The notes under the pieces were generated by a model. It worked only from the letters and a program-made list of their open reading frames with translations, did not search any database and had not been told where the DNA came from. From NCBI GenBank assembly GCA_019413925.1, contig DXMY01000026.1:1-64000 (forward strand): DNA of 64,000 nt, read 5' to 3'. The DNA is from Collinsella sp. (GTDB taxonomy: Bacteria > Actinomycetota > Coriobacteriia > Coriobacteriales > Coriobacteriaceae). Shown here piece by piece: positions 14,251-23,192 of this stretch. Each line of letters opens with the position of its first letter. The first letter of the stretch is position 1. A program made the translations under genes and the position numbers.

Positions 14251-15240
14251 CTAGCGCTGCGGCTCTGCGGCGCGCACCTGCTCGATGACCTTTTCCATGG
14301 TGGTATCGATGCGGTCTTTCTTGAGCTCACATTCCCAGACGGTGATGGGCGTCCAGCCCATTTGGGTAAGCGCGTCGATGGCAGCGCGGTCGCGCTCGAC
14401 GTTGCGGCGAAACTTTGCCTCCCAAAATTCAACATTGCGCTTGGGCTGGCTAGGGTTGCACTTGGGGCAGCGGTGCCAAAAGCAGCCGTTGACGAAGATG
14501 GCGATCTTGCGCCCGGGAAAGGCGATGTCGGGCTTACCGGGAACCTTCCATTCCAAGCGATAACCCGTAAGGCCCGCTGCCCGCAGGCGCTGGCGAACGA
14601 GCAGCTCGGGTTTGGTGTTCGCACGCTTGTTGCCCTTCATGGACTTTTTGATGGCGGCGCGACGGCGGACCAGTTCGCGCTCGTCAGCGGAGAGGTCCGA
14701 GGTATCGATGCCGTCGAGCAGGCCGGGCTTGGGACGCTTCTTGCTGCGGCGCTTAGGTGCGCGCTTGGGTTTGGTGGCGGGCTCGTCGGTCGCGGTGGCC
14801 TCGGCGTTGTTGGCAGTGCCGTTGGCCTCAAGCCGATCTTCCTTCAACTCAATCAGAGCATCGATAAGCCCTTTGTCGGCGGGCATCCACTCAACGGTGG
14901 CAAGCGAGGTGCGCGGAATCCAGCGGATATCAAGCTGACGGTCATGCTTCTGGGGCTCGCCAGACTCTTTGGCCAGCGAGCAGTAGTAGCACTCCATGGA
15001 GAGATGGAAATCGGGGTAGTCGTACTCAACGGTGTAAAAATCGCGCAGGTTGGTGACTTTTACCTGCAGCTCTTCCATGAGCTCGCGGCGTACGGCGTCC
15101 TCGGGCGTCTCGCCGCGCATGAACTTGCCACCGGGAAACTCCCAAAGTCCCTGCATGTCGCCATAGCCGCGCTGCACGGCAAGCAGCTCGTCAGATCCTT
15201 CCTTGCGAATGATCCCAGCGGCAACATGAACAGTCTTCAA
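14251..15240 (-). CDS. Nudix hydrolase fused to Vsr-type DNA endonuclease
   Basis: This 329-residue protein joins two DNA-repair-related domains. Residues 1-130 are MutT-like, with the Nudix box from G38 to V60 (GKFMRGE, then RELMEEL), which cleans oxidised nucleotides such as 8-oxo-dGTP in close relatives. Residues 155-175 form a basic linker (KPKRAPKRRSKKRPKP). Residues 198-312 match very-short-patch-repair endonucleases: NTKPELLVRQRLRAAGL, GKPDIAF with the metal Asp238, and the zinc site GCFWHRCPKC. The start is TTG at 15240, chosen because GGGAGGA lies 6-7 bases upstream and the protein then begins KTVHVAAGIIRKEG as in MutT. No cytosine methylase, the usual Vsr partner, is nearby. Confidence 0.88.
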   Translation of the reverse strand: MKTVHVAAGIIRKEGSDELLAVQRGYGDMQGLWEFPGGKFMRGETPEDAVRRELMEELQVKVTNLRDFYTVEYDYPDFHLSMECYYCSLAKESGEPQKHDRQLDIRWIPRTSLATVEWMPADKGLIDALIELKEDRLEANGTANNAEATATDEPATKPKRAPKRRSKKRPKPGLLDGIDTSDLSADERELVRRRAAIKKSMKGNKRANTKPELLVRQRLRAAGLTGYRLEWKVPGKPDIAFPGRKIAIFVNGCFWHRCPKCNPSQPKRNVEFWEAKFRRNVERDRAAIDALTQMGWTPITVWECELKKDRIDTTMEKVIEQVRAAEPQR

Positions 15241-15388
15241 CAGGAGTCCTCCCTCAACATCAACACATAACAGGGCGGCTACCCGTACCTTACACAACGG
15301 TAAGGCAAGCGTAAGCCATATCGATGGTAGCCGACTCGTCTTCTTGCGACTATAGATGCCGTAGACTAATTGCAAGAAAGGACTCGGT

Positions 15389-16174
15389 ATGCAAACCACG
15401 CACATGGCGACCCCGGTACTGGAGGTCGCGCATCTCGAAAAGGTATACGGAGCGCTGGGCAACGTGACCCGCGCGCTCAACGACGTCAGCTTTACCGTCA
15501 ACCGCGGTGAATTTGTTGGCATCATGGGCGCTTCGGGCTCGGGCAAGTCGACGTTGCTCAACTGCGTGTCGACCATCGATAGCGCCACAAGTGGCACGAT
15601 CCGCATCAACGGGCAGGACGTGACGCGCATGAAGCAGGCTAAGCTTTCGCAGTTCCGCCGCGAGGAGCTCGGCTTTATCTTCCAGGACTCCAACCTGCTC
15701 GATAAGCTCACGGCACGCGAGAACATCGCCCTGCCGCTCACCATCGCCCGCACAAACTCGGCAGAGATCTCGACCCGCGTGCAGGATGTGGCAGCGCGCC
15801 TGTCCATCAGCCAGGTGCTCGACAAGTATCCCTACCAGATGTCCGGCGGTCAGCAGCAGCGCGTTGCCGCGGCTCGCGCGCTCGTCACCGATCCCGCCAT
15901 GATCATGGCCGACGAGCCCACCGGCGCCCTCGATTCCAAGAGCGCTCGCCTGCTGCTTGAGAGCCTGGAGGCCCTCAATCGCCGCCTACGCGCCACCGTG
16001 CTCATGGTCACGCACGACAGCTTTGCCGCCAGCTACACGAGCCGCGTGCTGTTTATTCGCGACGGCAAGATCTTCACCGAGCTGCGCCGCGGCGACACCG
16101 ACCGTCGCGAGTTCTTCGACCGCATTATGGAGGTCGTTGCCATGATGGGCGGTGAGGGCTCCGATGCTCTGTAA
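15389..16174 (+). CDS. ABC transporter ATP-binding protein, BceA type
   Basis: This 261-residue ATPase carries Walker A GASGSGKST (about 50-58), signature MSGGQQQRVAAARAL, and Walker B MIMADEPTGALD followed by the H-loop VTHD. It resembles BceA/SalX proteins that pair with a single large FtsX-type permease. Its last codons overlap the permease start by 11 bp, so the two are one operon. Such pairs detect or remove peptide antibiotics at the membrane. A dedicated two-component system is not beside it here. Confidence 0.9.
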   Translation: MQTTHMATPVLEVAHLEKVYGALGNVTRALNDVSFTVNRGEFVGIMGASGSGKSTLLNCVSTIDSATSGTIRINGQDVTRMKQAKLSQFRREELGFIFQDSNLLDKLTARENIALPLTIARTNSAEISTRVQDVAARLSISQVLDKYPYQMSGGQQQRVAAARALVTDPAMIMADEPTGALDSKSARLLLESLEALNRRLRATVLMVTHDSFAASYTSRVLFIRDGKIFTELRRGDTDRREFFDRIMEVVAMMGGEGSDAL

Positions 16175-18365
16175 ACTCGCTTGGGGCAACGTCCGCCGCG
16201 CCGGCCGCGACTACCTCGTCTACCTTTTGACGCTCACCCTGGGTGTCACGGTCTTCTATGCCTTTAACACCATCTCGATGCAGGTCGACATCGCCGGAAT
16301 CGATGAAAAAGGCTTGGCGCAGGTAATGGGCAGCATGCTCGGCGACCTGACGTACTTTTTGGCCGGTGTCATGGCCTTTTTAATGGTGTATGCCAATAAC
16401 TTCATCATGAAACGCCGCAAGAAGGAGTTTGGCCTGTACCAGGTGCTCGGCATGGGGCGCGGGCGCGTCGCCACGATCATGGCGCTCGAGACGGTGATTG
16501 TCTCGGTCGGCGCCTTTGTCGCCGGCATTGTGCTGGGTGTGGGACTCTCCCAGCTCATGACGTTCTTTACGGCCTCGCTCTTTAAGACGCAGATCGCCAA
16601 TTTCCACTTCTTTTTCTCGGTGCATGCGTTCAACCTGACCCTTGTCTGCATGCTCGTGATGTTTGTGCTCACGCTACTGCTGAACCTTCGCGCCGTGCGT
16701 CGTACCAAACTTATCGAGCTTATGGGTGCCGAGCGTCGCAACGAGAGCATCAAGACACGCAACCCCTGGATTGCGATTGCCATCTTTGCCGTGGGCGTGG
16801 CGCTTGTGGGCGTGGCCTATTACCGTCTGCTACGTGATGGGTTCCCGCTAACCGCGACGGACAGCAAGCTGCAAGAGGCCATGAACCAGTTTGGTATTAC
16901 GACCGCTATGGTTACCGTGGGCACCTTTGCCCTGTTCTGGGGACTCTCAGGCATGCTCATCAAGCTGCTGCAGAGCCTGCGCGGCGTGTATTGGCGCGGC
17001 CTCAACATGTTTACCGTGCGCCAGCTTGCGGCCAAGGTCAACACGGTGTGCTTTTCGATGGGCGTCATCGCGATGCTCCTGTTTTTGGCCATCACCTCGG
17101 TGACGTGCGGTATGTCGATTGCCAACGTGATGAACGAGAACCTGGAGCGCTATAACCCTGTTGACGTGTCTCAGACGTATGTCTATTACACGCCCGATAC
17201 GCTTGACTACTACAAAGAGTACATCAATCCGTCTGAAGCCGATCGCATGGTGCTGGCCGATACAACGGTCGATTTGTACTCCGCATGGCACGGCAAGGGC
17301 GAGTCGGCGGACAACAACGACGAGACCGGCAAGAAGGTCAATATCGCCGATGTTGCCGGTGAGCATGTTCAGATCGATTCGTATCTGAGTTACCCGTTTG
17401 GCGGTTCGAATCCTTCGGTGTCTGCGGGTGAGATGTGCAAGACCATGGGCGAAAAGCTCCCCAAGGCGCTCGGGGGTAGCAATGCCGATACGATGGGTCT
17501 GTTTGTGACGCCGGCGAGCCAGTACAACAAACTGCGCCAGATGATGGGCGAGGAGCCGGTGAGCATTGGCCGCGACCAGTACCTGCTTACGTGTGATATG
17601 GGCGGTGAGCTGGGCGACCTGTACACCAAGTACATGGCCGGCGGCCATACCCTCACCTTGGGCGGGCATGAGCTCAAGCCCGCAACCGATAAGTCGGACA
17701 AGGACACGGCGGCCATCGCCAACTCGGCGATGGGCAGTAATCCGGGTACCGTCGTCGTTGCCGACGAGCTGTTGTCCCAACTTAATCTGCAGCCGTATTC
17801 CAGTAGCCTGCTCGTTAATTACAAACAGGGGATGGATACGACCGAGGCAGACGAGAGCATTAAATACACTTTGCTCGACAATCTGCTCGTTGACGGCAAG
17901 GAGCCGGGGTCATGGGGGATCTTCATCATACGCTCCGAGATGTACACGCAAGCAGCGCAAATGAACGGCATGATTAGCTATCTGGCCATCTACATTGGCT
18001 TTGTACTGGTCGTTGCGTGCGCGGCGATACTGTCGATCCAGCAGCTCTCCAATGTGGCCGACGGCAGCCGCAGCTATCGTGTGCTGGCACAGATCGGCTG
18101 TGACGACCGCCAGATTCGCCATTCGGTGATGGCGCAGCAAGCGGTATTCTTCCTGTTCCCGCTGACAGTGGGCCTGGCGCACTCCTTTGTGGCGCTCAAG
18201 GTGATTATCGAGCTGGTGAGCATATTCGGAAATATGAGCATCGGTGGCACCGTGGGCCTCACCTGTGCAATCTTCCTGGCAGCCTACGGCGGCTACTTCC
18301 TGGTGACCTACCTCATGAGCACCGGCATGGTGCGAGCCGCCATCGCCACCCGCTACAGCGAGTAA
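16164..18365 (+). CDS. FtsX-like ABC permease, BceB type
   Basis: This 733-residue membrane protein has the BceB-like arrangement: an N-terminal segment (LVYLLTLTLGVTVFYAF), about six more helices up to residue 330, a large extracellular domain of about 230 residues (roughly 325-590), and a C-terminal helix group (from YLAIYIGFVLVVACAAIL). The ATG at 16164 overlaps the ATPase gene and follows GGTGAGGGCTCC; the frame open to 16152 adds only four residues. In characterised BceB proteins the large outer loop senses bacitracin-like peptides. The ligand here is unknown. Confidence 0.88.
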   Translation: MLCKLAWGNVRRAGRDYLVYLLTLTLGVTVFYAFNTISMQVDIAGIDEKGLAQVMGSMLGDLTYFLAGVMAFLMVYANNFIMKRRKKEFGLYQVLGMGRGRVATIMALETVIVSVGAFVAGIVLGVGLSQLMTFFTASLFKTQIANFHFFFSVHAFNLTLVCMLVMFVLTLLLNLRAVRRTKLIELMGAERRNESIKTRNPWIAIAIFAVGVALVGVAYYRLLRDGFPLTATDSKLQEAMNQFGITTAMVTVGTFALFWGLSGMLIKLLQSLRGVYWRGLNMFTVRQLAAKVNTVCFSMGVIAMLLFLAITSVTCGMSIANVMNENLERYNPVDVSQTYVYYTPDTLDYYKEYINPSEADRMVLADTTVDLYSAWHGKGESADNNDETGKKVNIADVAGEHVQIDSYLSYPFGGSNPSVSAGEMCKTMGEKLPKALGGSNADTMGLFVTPASQYNKLRQMMGEEPVSIGRDQYLLTCDMGGELGDLYTKYMAGGHTLTLGGHELKPATDKSDKDTAAIANSAMGSNPGTVVVADELLSQLNLQPYSSSLLVNYKQGMDTTEADESIKYTLLDNLLVDGKEPGSWGIFIIRSEMYTQAAQMNGMISYLAIYIGFVLVVACAAILSIQQLSNVADGSRSYRVLAQIGCDDRQIRHSVMAQQAVFFLFPLTVGLAHSFVALKVIIELVSIFGNMSIGGTVGLTCAIFLAAYGGYFLVTYLMSTGMVRAAIATRYSE

Positions 18366-18401
18366 CTCACCCAGTTTGGAATTATCGTAGGTTGAGCATA
18401 A

Positions 18402-18549
18402 GTCAGTGAAAACGCCCCTAAGCGAGCAAGGTGACGTGAAAGAGGAGGGAAGCGTACTTTGGGTACGCGACCGACGATTGAACGTCAGATTGCCGCTTAG
18501 GGGCGTTTGCAGCGTCGAGCCGTTACGCGGTTTGGCATAACCGCGTAAC
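18402..18549 (+). repeat. Structured intergenic repeat family A, copy A2
   Basis: This 148-bp copy begins 37 bp after the BceB-like stop, in sense orientation. P1 is AAAACGCCCCTAAGC with GCTTAGGGGCGTTT; the middle hairpin is AGCGTAC-TTTGG-GTACGC; the short helix TGACGT/ACGTCA flanks it; the 3' hairpin is 18522-18549. P1 and the middle hairpin share no sequence with copy A1 but pair in the same places. Confidence 0.88.
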
Positions 18550-18675
18550 TTCATCGTAGAAGCGCGTTTGCGGGCGGCGGATGCTCGTCTCCTGTCGCCC
18601 GCTCACCGAGGCTTGGCAATTGTCTTAATATCTTAAGGGTCTCGATTTGTCCAAGACTGAGCGAAGGAGCTCATC

Positions 18676-20115
18676 ATGAGCGACGGAAAGAAGAAGCTTT
18701 CCTTCTTGACGGTCATTTCGACCATCATCTGCGTCGTCTTCGTTTGCGAGGCCGCCGCTCCCGCTGCTGCCATTGGCAACCAGCAGTTCTTCTGGTGGAT
18801 CTTCCTGATCCTGACCTTCCTGCTCCCTTATGGCATGGTCGTTGCCGAGCTCGGCACCACCTATGACGACGAGGGCGGCATTTACGACTGGGTACGTGAT
18901 GGCCTGGGCGACAAGTGGGGCGCCCGCATCTCGTACTACTACTGGGTTAACTACCCGCTGTGGATCGCCTCGCTGGCTACCATGTTCCCCGACATTCTGG
19001 GCATGGTCTTTGGCGTCGAGTTCAATCTGATCGCCAAGTTGGGTATCGATCTTGCCTTTGTGTGGATCGTCTACCTCATGGGTCGCTCCAAGGCGGCCGA
19101 CTCCGAGTGGGTCCTGAACGGCGGCGCCATCATCAAGGTTGCCGTTGCCGTTATCGTCGGCGCTTTGGGTATTTGGTATGCCATGGAGAACGGTTTTGCG
19201 AACGACATGTCCGCTACCACCTTCCTGCCCGAGCTCACCAACACCAACGCGCTCGGCTACCTGTCGATCATCATCTTTAACTTCATGGGCTTCGAGGTCA
19301 TCTGCACCATGACCGACGATATGGCCGATCCCGCTCGCGATATCCCCAAGGCTATCATCGTTGGCGGCCTGTCTATCGCCGTGATCTACCTGTTCGCTGG
19401 TTTTGGCATCGGCGCTGCTGTGCCGGCCGATTCCATCGATCCCGACTACGGCATGATCTACGCTGTCCAGACCATGGTGGGCGACTCCATGATCTTTAAG
19501 ATCATCTGCATCGCCTTCCTGATCACCCTGTTTGCCAACATGGCTGCTTGGTCCTTTGGTGTCAACTCCGTTGCTCGCTACGCTGCCGAGCACGGCAACA
19601 TGCCCAAGGTCTTTGCCTCGATGATCTCGGATGACGATATGCCCAACGGCGCCAACCTGGTCAACGCCATCGTTGCCTCCCTGGTGCTGTGCCTGCAGCT
19701 GGTTCCCATTGACGCCATCTCCAACGGTGTTTTCTGGATGCTCTTCGGCACCTCCGTCGTCTTTCTGCTGCTCACTTATATCCCGATGTTCCCGGCGTTC
19801 CTCAACCTTCGCAAGAACGACCCGAACCGCGAGCGCATCTTCACGTTCCCGTTTAAGGGTGCCATGATGAAGGTCATGCTGGCTATTCCCTGCATCGAGC
19901 TGATTCTGGCTATCGTTGCAACGCTGATTCCGTTCTCTGTCGATGAGATTGGCGATAAGGTCCCGATGATCGTTATCTTCATCGTGCTTTTGCTTATTGG
20001 CGAGGTTGTCCGCGTCGTCAGTGCTAAGGGTCGCGAGACCGAGTACAAGGGTCTCACCCCCGAGCTGGCTGCTCAGCGTCTCGCTGAGGAGGCCGCCGAG
20101 GCCGAAGAGGACTAG
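18676..20115 (+). CDS. APC-family amino acid/polyamine antiporter, probable agmatine-putrescine exchanger
   Basis: This 479-residue protein has about 12 hydrophobic helices and the glutamate-rich polar C-terminus common in APC transporters. The first helix holds LTVISTIICVVFVCEAAAPA and the second ends in GMVVAELGTTYDDEGGIYDW, a conserved APC region. The gene is followed, 285 bp later on the same strand, by agmatine deiminase, which makes the agmatine:putrescine antiporter role (AguD-like) the best guess. Glutamate/GABA-type exchangers are alternatives. The ATG at 18676 has AAGGAG upstream. Confidence 0.82.
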   Translation: MSDGKKKLSFLTVISTIICVVFVCEAAAPAAAIGNQQFFWWIFLILTFLLPYGMVVAELGTTYDDEGGIYDWVRDGLGDKWGARISYYYWVNYPLWIASLATMFPDILGMVFGVEFNLIAKLGIDLAFVWIVYLMGRSKAADSEWVLNGGAIIKVAVAVIVGALGIWYAMENGFANDMSATTFLPELTNTNALGYLSIIIFNFMGFEVICTMTDDMADPARDIPKAIIVGGLSIAVIYLFAGFGIGAAVPADSIDPDYGMIYAVQTMVGDSMIFKIICIAFLITLFANMAAWSFGVNSVARYAAEHGNMPKVFASMISDDDMPNGANLVNAIVASLVLCLQLVPIDAISNGVFWMLFGTSVVFLLLTYIPMFPAFLNLRKNDPNRERIFTFPFKGAMMKVMLAIPCIELILAIVATLIPFSVDEIGDKVPMIVIFIVLLLIGEVVRVVSAKGRETEYKGLTPELAAQRLAEEAAEAEED

Positions 20116-20400
20116 AGCACCCGGATTCGGGGCTCCAACCCTCCTCGCTACTTGACCATTCCCCGGGGTGGGTGTGAACGATAGCTCTGGTAACCACCGC
20201 CCGCCCCAATCTCTCTTCCGTATCCTTCGTGCGTTTTGTCTCCGCGCGCCAGGTTACGTCGTCGCTTGCCGGTGCGACTCCGTGAAAACCGGCGCCGGGC
20301 GCCCCGACCTTTGCCGGGGAACGGGCGTCCGCCACCTCTTGGTTTTAGGCTGCGGGTAACCCGCCTGCAGCAAGCGATCGTTCGATTTGGAGGAAATCTT
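20116..20400 (+). other. Intercistronic region between antiporter and agmatine deiminase
   Basis: This 285-bp gap has no gene. It contains GC-rich hairpins, the clearest being GCGGG-TAA-CCCGC at 20352-20364, and a ribosome site GGAGG at 20391-20395. It may be a long leader or hold a separate promoter for the deiminase gene. Confidence 0.4.
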
Positions 20401-21606
20401 ATGCGTACGATCACCGAGTCCGAGTCCACCCCTAAGGCCGACGGCTACTTTATGCCTGCTGAGTTCGCTCCGCAGGATCGCGTGTGGATGGGCTGGCCCC
20501 ATCGCACCGATACCTGGGCCCATGGCGCCAAGCCGGCTCAGAAGCAGTATGCCGCCATCGCTCGCGCTATTGCCGAGTTCACTCCGGTTACCATATGCGT
20601 CAATCAGGCCGACTACGCCAACTGCAAGGCCGTCTTTGAGGAAGACGAGAACGTTACCGTTATCGAGATGACCACCGACGACGCTTGGTTCCGCGACACC
20701 GCTGCCACTTTTGTTATCAACGGCAAGGGCGATAAGCGCGCCAACCACTGGCACTTCAACGCTTATGGCGGTCTTGTCGACGGCCTGTACTTCCCGTGGG
20801 ACAAGGACGAGCAGATCGCCCTTAAGATGGCTGAGCTTTCCGGCTGTCGTCGTTATCGTCCCGATGACATGATCCTCGAGGGCGGTTCCATCACCGTCGA
20901 CGGCGAAGGTACCGTGGTCGTGACCGACCAGTGCCTGCTTTCCCCGGGCCGCACCTGCTCTGCGGTTCTGGAGGAGGAAGAGGATCCCGAGTCCATCTGG
21001 CCCAAGTTCAAGAGGAAGTTCGAGCCCTGGAGCGAGGAACTTCGCGCCTATATGGACGAACACCTCAAGGATTATCTGGGTGTCGAGAAGGTCATCTGGG
21101 TCAAGGAGGGCATCGACCCCGAGGAGACCAACGGTCACATCGATGACGTCGCCACGTTCATCGCTCCGGGCGTCATGGCCTGCATCTGGACTGACGATCC
21201 CGAGTATCCGTTCTACGAGCAGTGCCATGCTGTCTACGAGACCCTTTCCAACGCCGTTGACGCCAAGGGCCGCAAGATGAAGGTCTACAAGCTCTGCATG
21301 CCTGTGAACCCGCTGTTCATGGACCAGGCTTCCTGCGACACCATCGACGCCGACGAGAACGCCGAGCCGCGCGTTGCCGACGAGCCGCTGATCGCCTCCT
21401 ACATGAACTACCTGGTCACCAACCACGGCGTTATCGTCCCGCAGTACGGCGACGAGAACGATCAGCTTGCCGTTGACACGCTCCAGAAGATCTACGACGA
21501 GGTCTGGGGCGAGGGCGTCTACAAGTGCGTCGGCGTTCAGTCCGAGCAGGTCGTCTTCGGTGGTGGAAATATCCACTGCATTACGCAGCAGGAACCGTCC
21601 GCTTAA
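20401..21606 (+). CDS. aguA: Agmatine deiminase
   Basis: This 401-residue guanidine-modifying enzyme hydrolyses agmatine to N-carbamoylputrescine and ammonia. Characteristic segments are RVWMGWPHRTDTW near the start, DDAWFRDT (substrate Asp/Arg), ILEGGSI, the catalytic NGHIDDVA, and the C-terminal nucleophile Cys393 in GGGNIHCITQQ. The length is slightly above the usual 365-370 because of an acidic insertion around EEEEDPESIWPKFKRKF. Start ATG 20401 follows TTTGGAGGAAATCTT. Carbamoyl transferase and carbamate kinase, the usual next steps, are not in the window. Confidence 0.94.
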   Translation: MRTITESESTPKADGYFMPAEFAPQDRVWMGWPHRTDTWAHGAKPAQKQYAAIARAIAEFTPVTICVNQADYANCKAVFEEDENVTVIEMTTDDAWFRDTAATFVINGKGDKRANHWHFNAYGGLVDGLYFPWDKDEQIALKMAELSGCRRYRPDDMILEGGSITVDGEGTVVVTDQCLLSPGRTCSAVLEEEEDPESIWPKFKRKFEPWSEELRAYMDEHLKDYLGVEKVIWVKEGIDPEETNGHIDDVATFIAPGVMACIWTDDPEYPFYEQCHAVYETLSNAVDAKGRKMKVYKLCMPVNPLFMDQASCDTIDADENAEPRVADEPLIASYMNYLVTNHGVIVPQYGDENDQLAVDTLQKIYDEVWGEGVYKCVGVQSEQVVFGGGNIHCITQQEPSA

Positions 21607-21610
21607 TCGT

Positions 21611-21719
21611 CCGGCTTCCCGAGGCACCCCATCTCGCCGCTCAAACCGTCGCTCGCGTACCAAAGTACGCTTCGCTCCTCTCTCGCGGCGACCTGGGGCA
21701 CCTCGGAAACCCAGCCGGT
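21611..21719 (+). repeat. Nested hairpin after aguA
   Basis: From 21611 the sequence CCGGCT and CCGAGGCACCCCA pair with TGGGGCACCTCGG and AGCCGG ending at 21719. Inside, GCCGC pairs with GCGGC and GCGTAC-CAAA-GTACGC caps the structure. It begins 4 bp after the aguA stop and probably serves as its terminator or 3' stabiliser. Confidence 0.7.
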
Positions 21720-21793
21720 CAAGCGGACCGACGTAGCTAGTTACCGCATTAGTCATTGGTGCCAACCTTGGCAACAATGCAGGTCGAAAAAAC

Positions 21794-21942
21794 GTCAGCG
21801 AAAACCCGCCAGAGCGAGCAAGGTGCCTTGAAACGAGGCGGCATCGATCTTTTGATCATGCCGCCGAAGTTGAAAGGCAGATTGCCGCCCTGGCGGGTTT
21901 GCAGCGTCGAGCCGTTACGCGGTTTGGTCAAAACCGCGTAAC
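21794..21942 (+). repeat. Structured intergenic repeat family A, copy A3
   Basis: This 149-bp copy has P1 AAAACCCGCCAGAGC with GCCCTGGCGGGTTT. The short helix TGCCTT/AAGGCA replaces TGACGT/ACGTCA of A1 and A2, a compensating change. The middle hairpin is GGCGGCAT...ATGCCGCC capped by GATC-TTTT-GATC. The 3' hairpin (21914-21942) ends on the first base of the converging DAHP synthase stop codon. Confidence 0.88.
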
Positions 21943-22973
21943 TAAATACGTTCCGCGATCTCGTGGATGAGGTAGTCGGTCTTTTCCCAGCCCAGGCACG
22001 GATCGGTGATCGACTTGCCAAAGACGCCGCCGTCGACCGGCTGGTTGCCGTCCTCCAGGTAAGACTCGATCATAAAGCCCTTGACCAGCTTGGAGATGGA
22101 CTCGTTGCGGCGGCAGCTGTCGAGCACTTCCTTGCAAATGCGATACTGCTCCAGCGGACGCTTGCCCGAGTTGTCATGGTTGCAGTCGATGATCGCTGCC
22201 GGATTGGCATAGCCGGCGTGCTCGGTATAGCGCTCGGCCAGACGTTCCAGGTGTTCGTAGTGGTAGTTGGGGTAGGTGCGCCCATCGAGACCGATGTAGC
22301 CACGCATAACGGCGTGCGCGAGCGGATTGCCGTCGCACTCGACCTCCCAGTTGCGGAAGATGAAGCTCTGGTGCGCCTGGGCGGCGTAAATGGAGTTGAG
22401 CATAACGGTGGTAGAGCCGGCAGTGGGATTCTTCATGCCGACGGGTACCGAAATGCCGCTCGACACCAGGCGATGCTCCTGGTTTTCGACCGAGCGTGCG
22501 CCCACGGCAACATAGCTCAGCAGGTCAACGAGGTATTGGTAGTTGGACGGGTAGAGCATCTCATCGGCGGTGAAGAAGCCGGTCTCCTCGATGACGCGCA
22601 GGTGCATGTGGCGGATGGCCTTGACGCCCTCGAGCAGGTCGTCGGGAGCCTCGGGGTTGGGGTTGTGCAGAAGACCCTTGTAGCCGGTGCCCTTGGTGCG
22701 CGGCTTATTGGTGTAGACGCGCGGAATGATGATGAGCTTGTCCTTGACCTCTTCGGCGGTCTTGGCCAGTCGGTTCATATACTCGAGCACCGAATCCTCG
22801 CGGTCGGCAGAGCACGGGCCGATGATGAGCACCTTACGTGCGTCCTCGCCGGTAAAGACTTTGGCGACCTCGGCGTCAAATGCCTGCTTTTTGGCGGTAA
22901 GCTCGGCAGAAAGTGGCATTTCCTCGCGGATCTCCATGGGGATCGGCAGCCTGCGTTTGAATTCCATGGCCAT
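21942..22973 (-). CDS. 3-deoxy-7-phosphoheptulonate (DAHP) synthase, class I
   Basis: This 343-residue AroF/G/H-type enzyme condenses phosphoenolpyruvate with erythrose-4-phosphate, the first shikimate-pathway step. Hallmarks are VLIIGPCSADR (metal Cys), PRVYTNKPRTKGTGYKGL (PEP-binding), SSGISVPVGMKNPTAG, the metal-binding IIDCNHDNSGKRP, and KGFMIESYLEDGNQP. The ATG at 22973 is preceded by GAGGAG. It is a single gene. Which aromatic amino acid feeds back on it is not evident, so aroF/G/H is left unassigned. Confidence 0.93.
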   Translation of the reverse strand: MAMEFKRRLPIPMEIREEMPLSAELTAKKQAFDAEVAKVFTGEDARKVLIIGPCSADREDSVLEYMNRLAKTAEEVKDKLIIIPRVYTNKPRTKGTGYKGLLHNPNPEAPDDLLEGVKAIRHMHLRVIEETGFFTADEMLYPSNYQYLVDLLSYVAVGARSVENQEHRLVSSGISVPVGMKNPTAGSTTVMLNSIYAAQAHQSFIFRNWEVECDGNPLAHAVMRGYIGLDGRTYPNYHYEHLERLAERYTEHAGYANPAAIIDCNHDNSGKRPLEQYRICKEVLDSCRRNESISKLVKGFMIESYLEDGNQPVDGGVFGKSITDPCLGWEKTDYLIHEIAERI

Positions 22974-23071
22974 AGGGGTCTCCTCAATCTATAGAAAGAG
23001 CAATAAGCGTATTGTCGAATGCTCGGCATTATCCGCTGTCGCACGCTAAAGTGCAAGCCCTTGTCACCCCG

Positions 23072-23114
23072 AAACCTACCAAAAAGGGACAGGTTTATTT
23101 TTGGTAGGTTTTAT
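23072..23114 (+). repeat. Hairpin family J, copy J1
   Basis: AAACCTACCAAAAA pairs with TTTTTGGTAGGTTT across a loop with GGGACAGG. The trailing TTATCTGGGTAAACG is shared with copies at 56259 and 62335. It lies upstream of the DAHP synthase gene with no gene ending beside it. Confidence 0.75.
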
Positions 23115-23192
23115 CTGGGTAAACGTCGGCGGATGCCGGGAGGGAGCGGCGCCGCGCGGGACCCTAAGGCTGTTGTCGGTTCCCTAGGAAAT

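Noticed and set aside
15240..15825. N-terminal extension of the Nudix-Vsr frame
   Set aside because: The extra residues are the antisense of the BceA-type gene; the TTG at 15240 has a good ribosome site and gives a normal MutT start.
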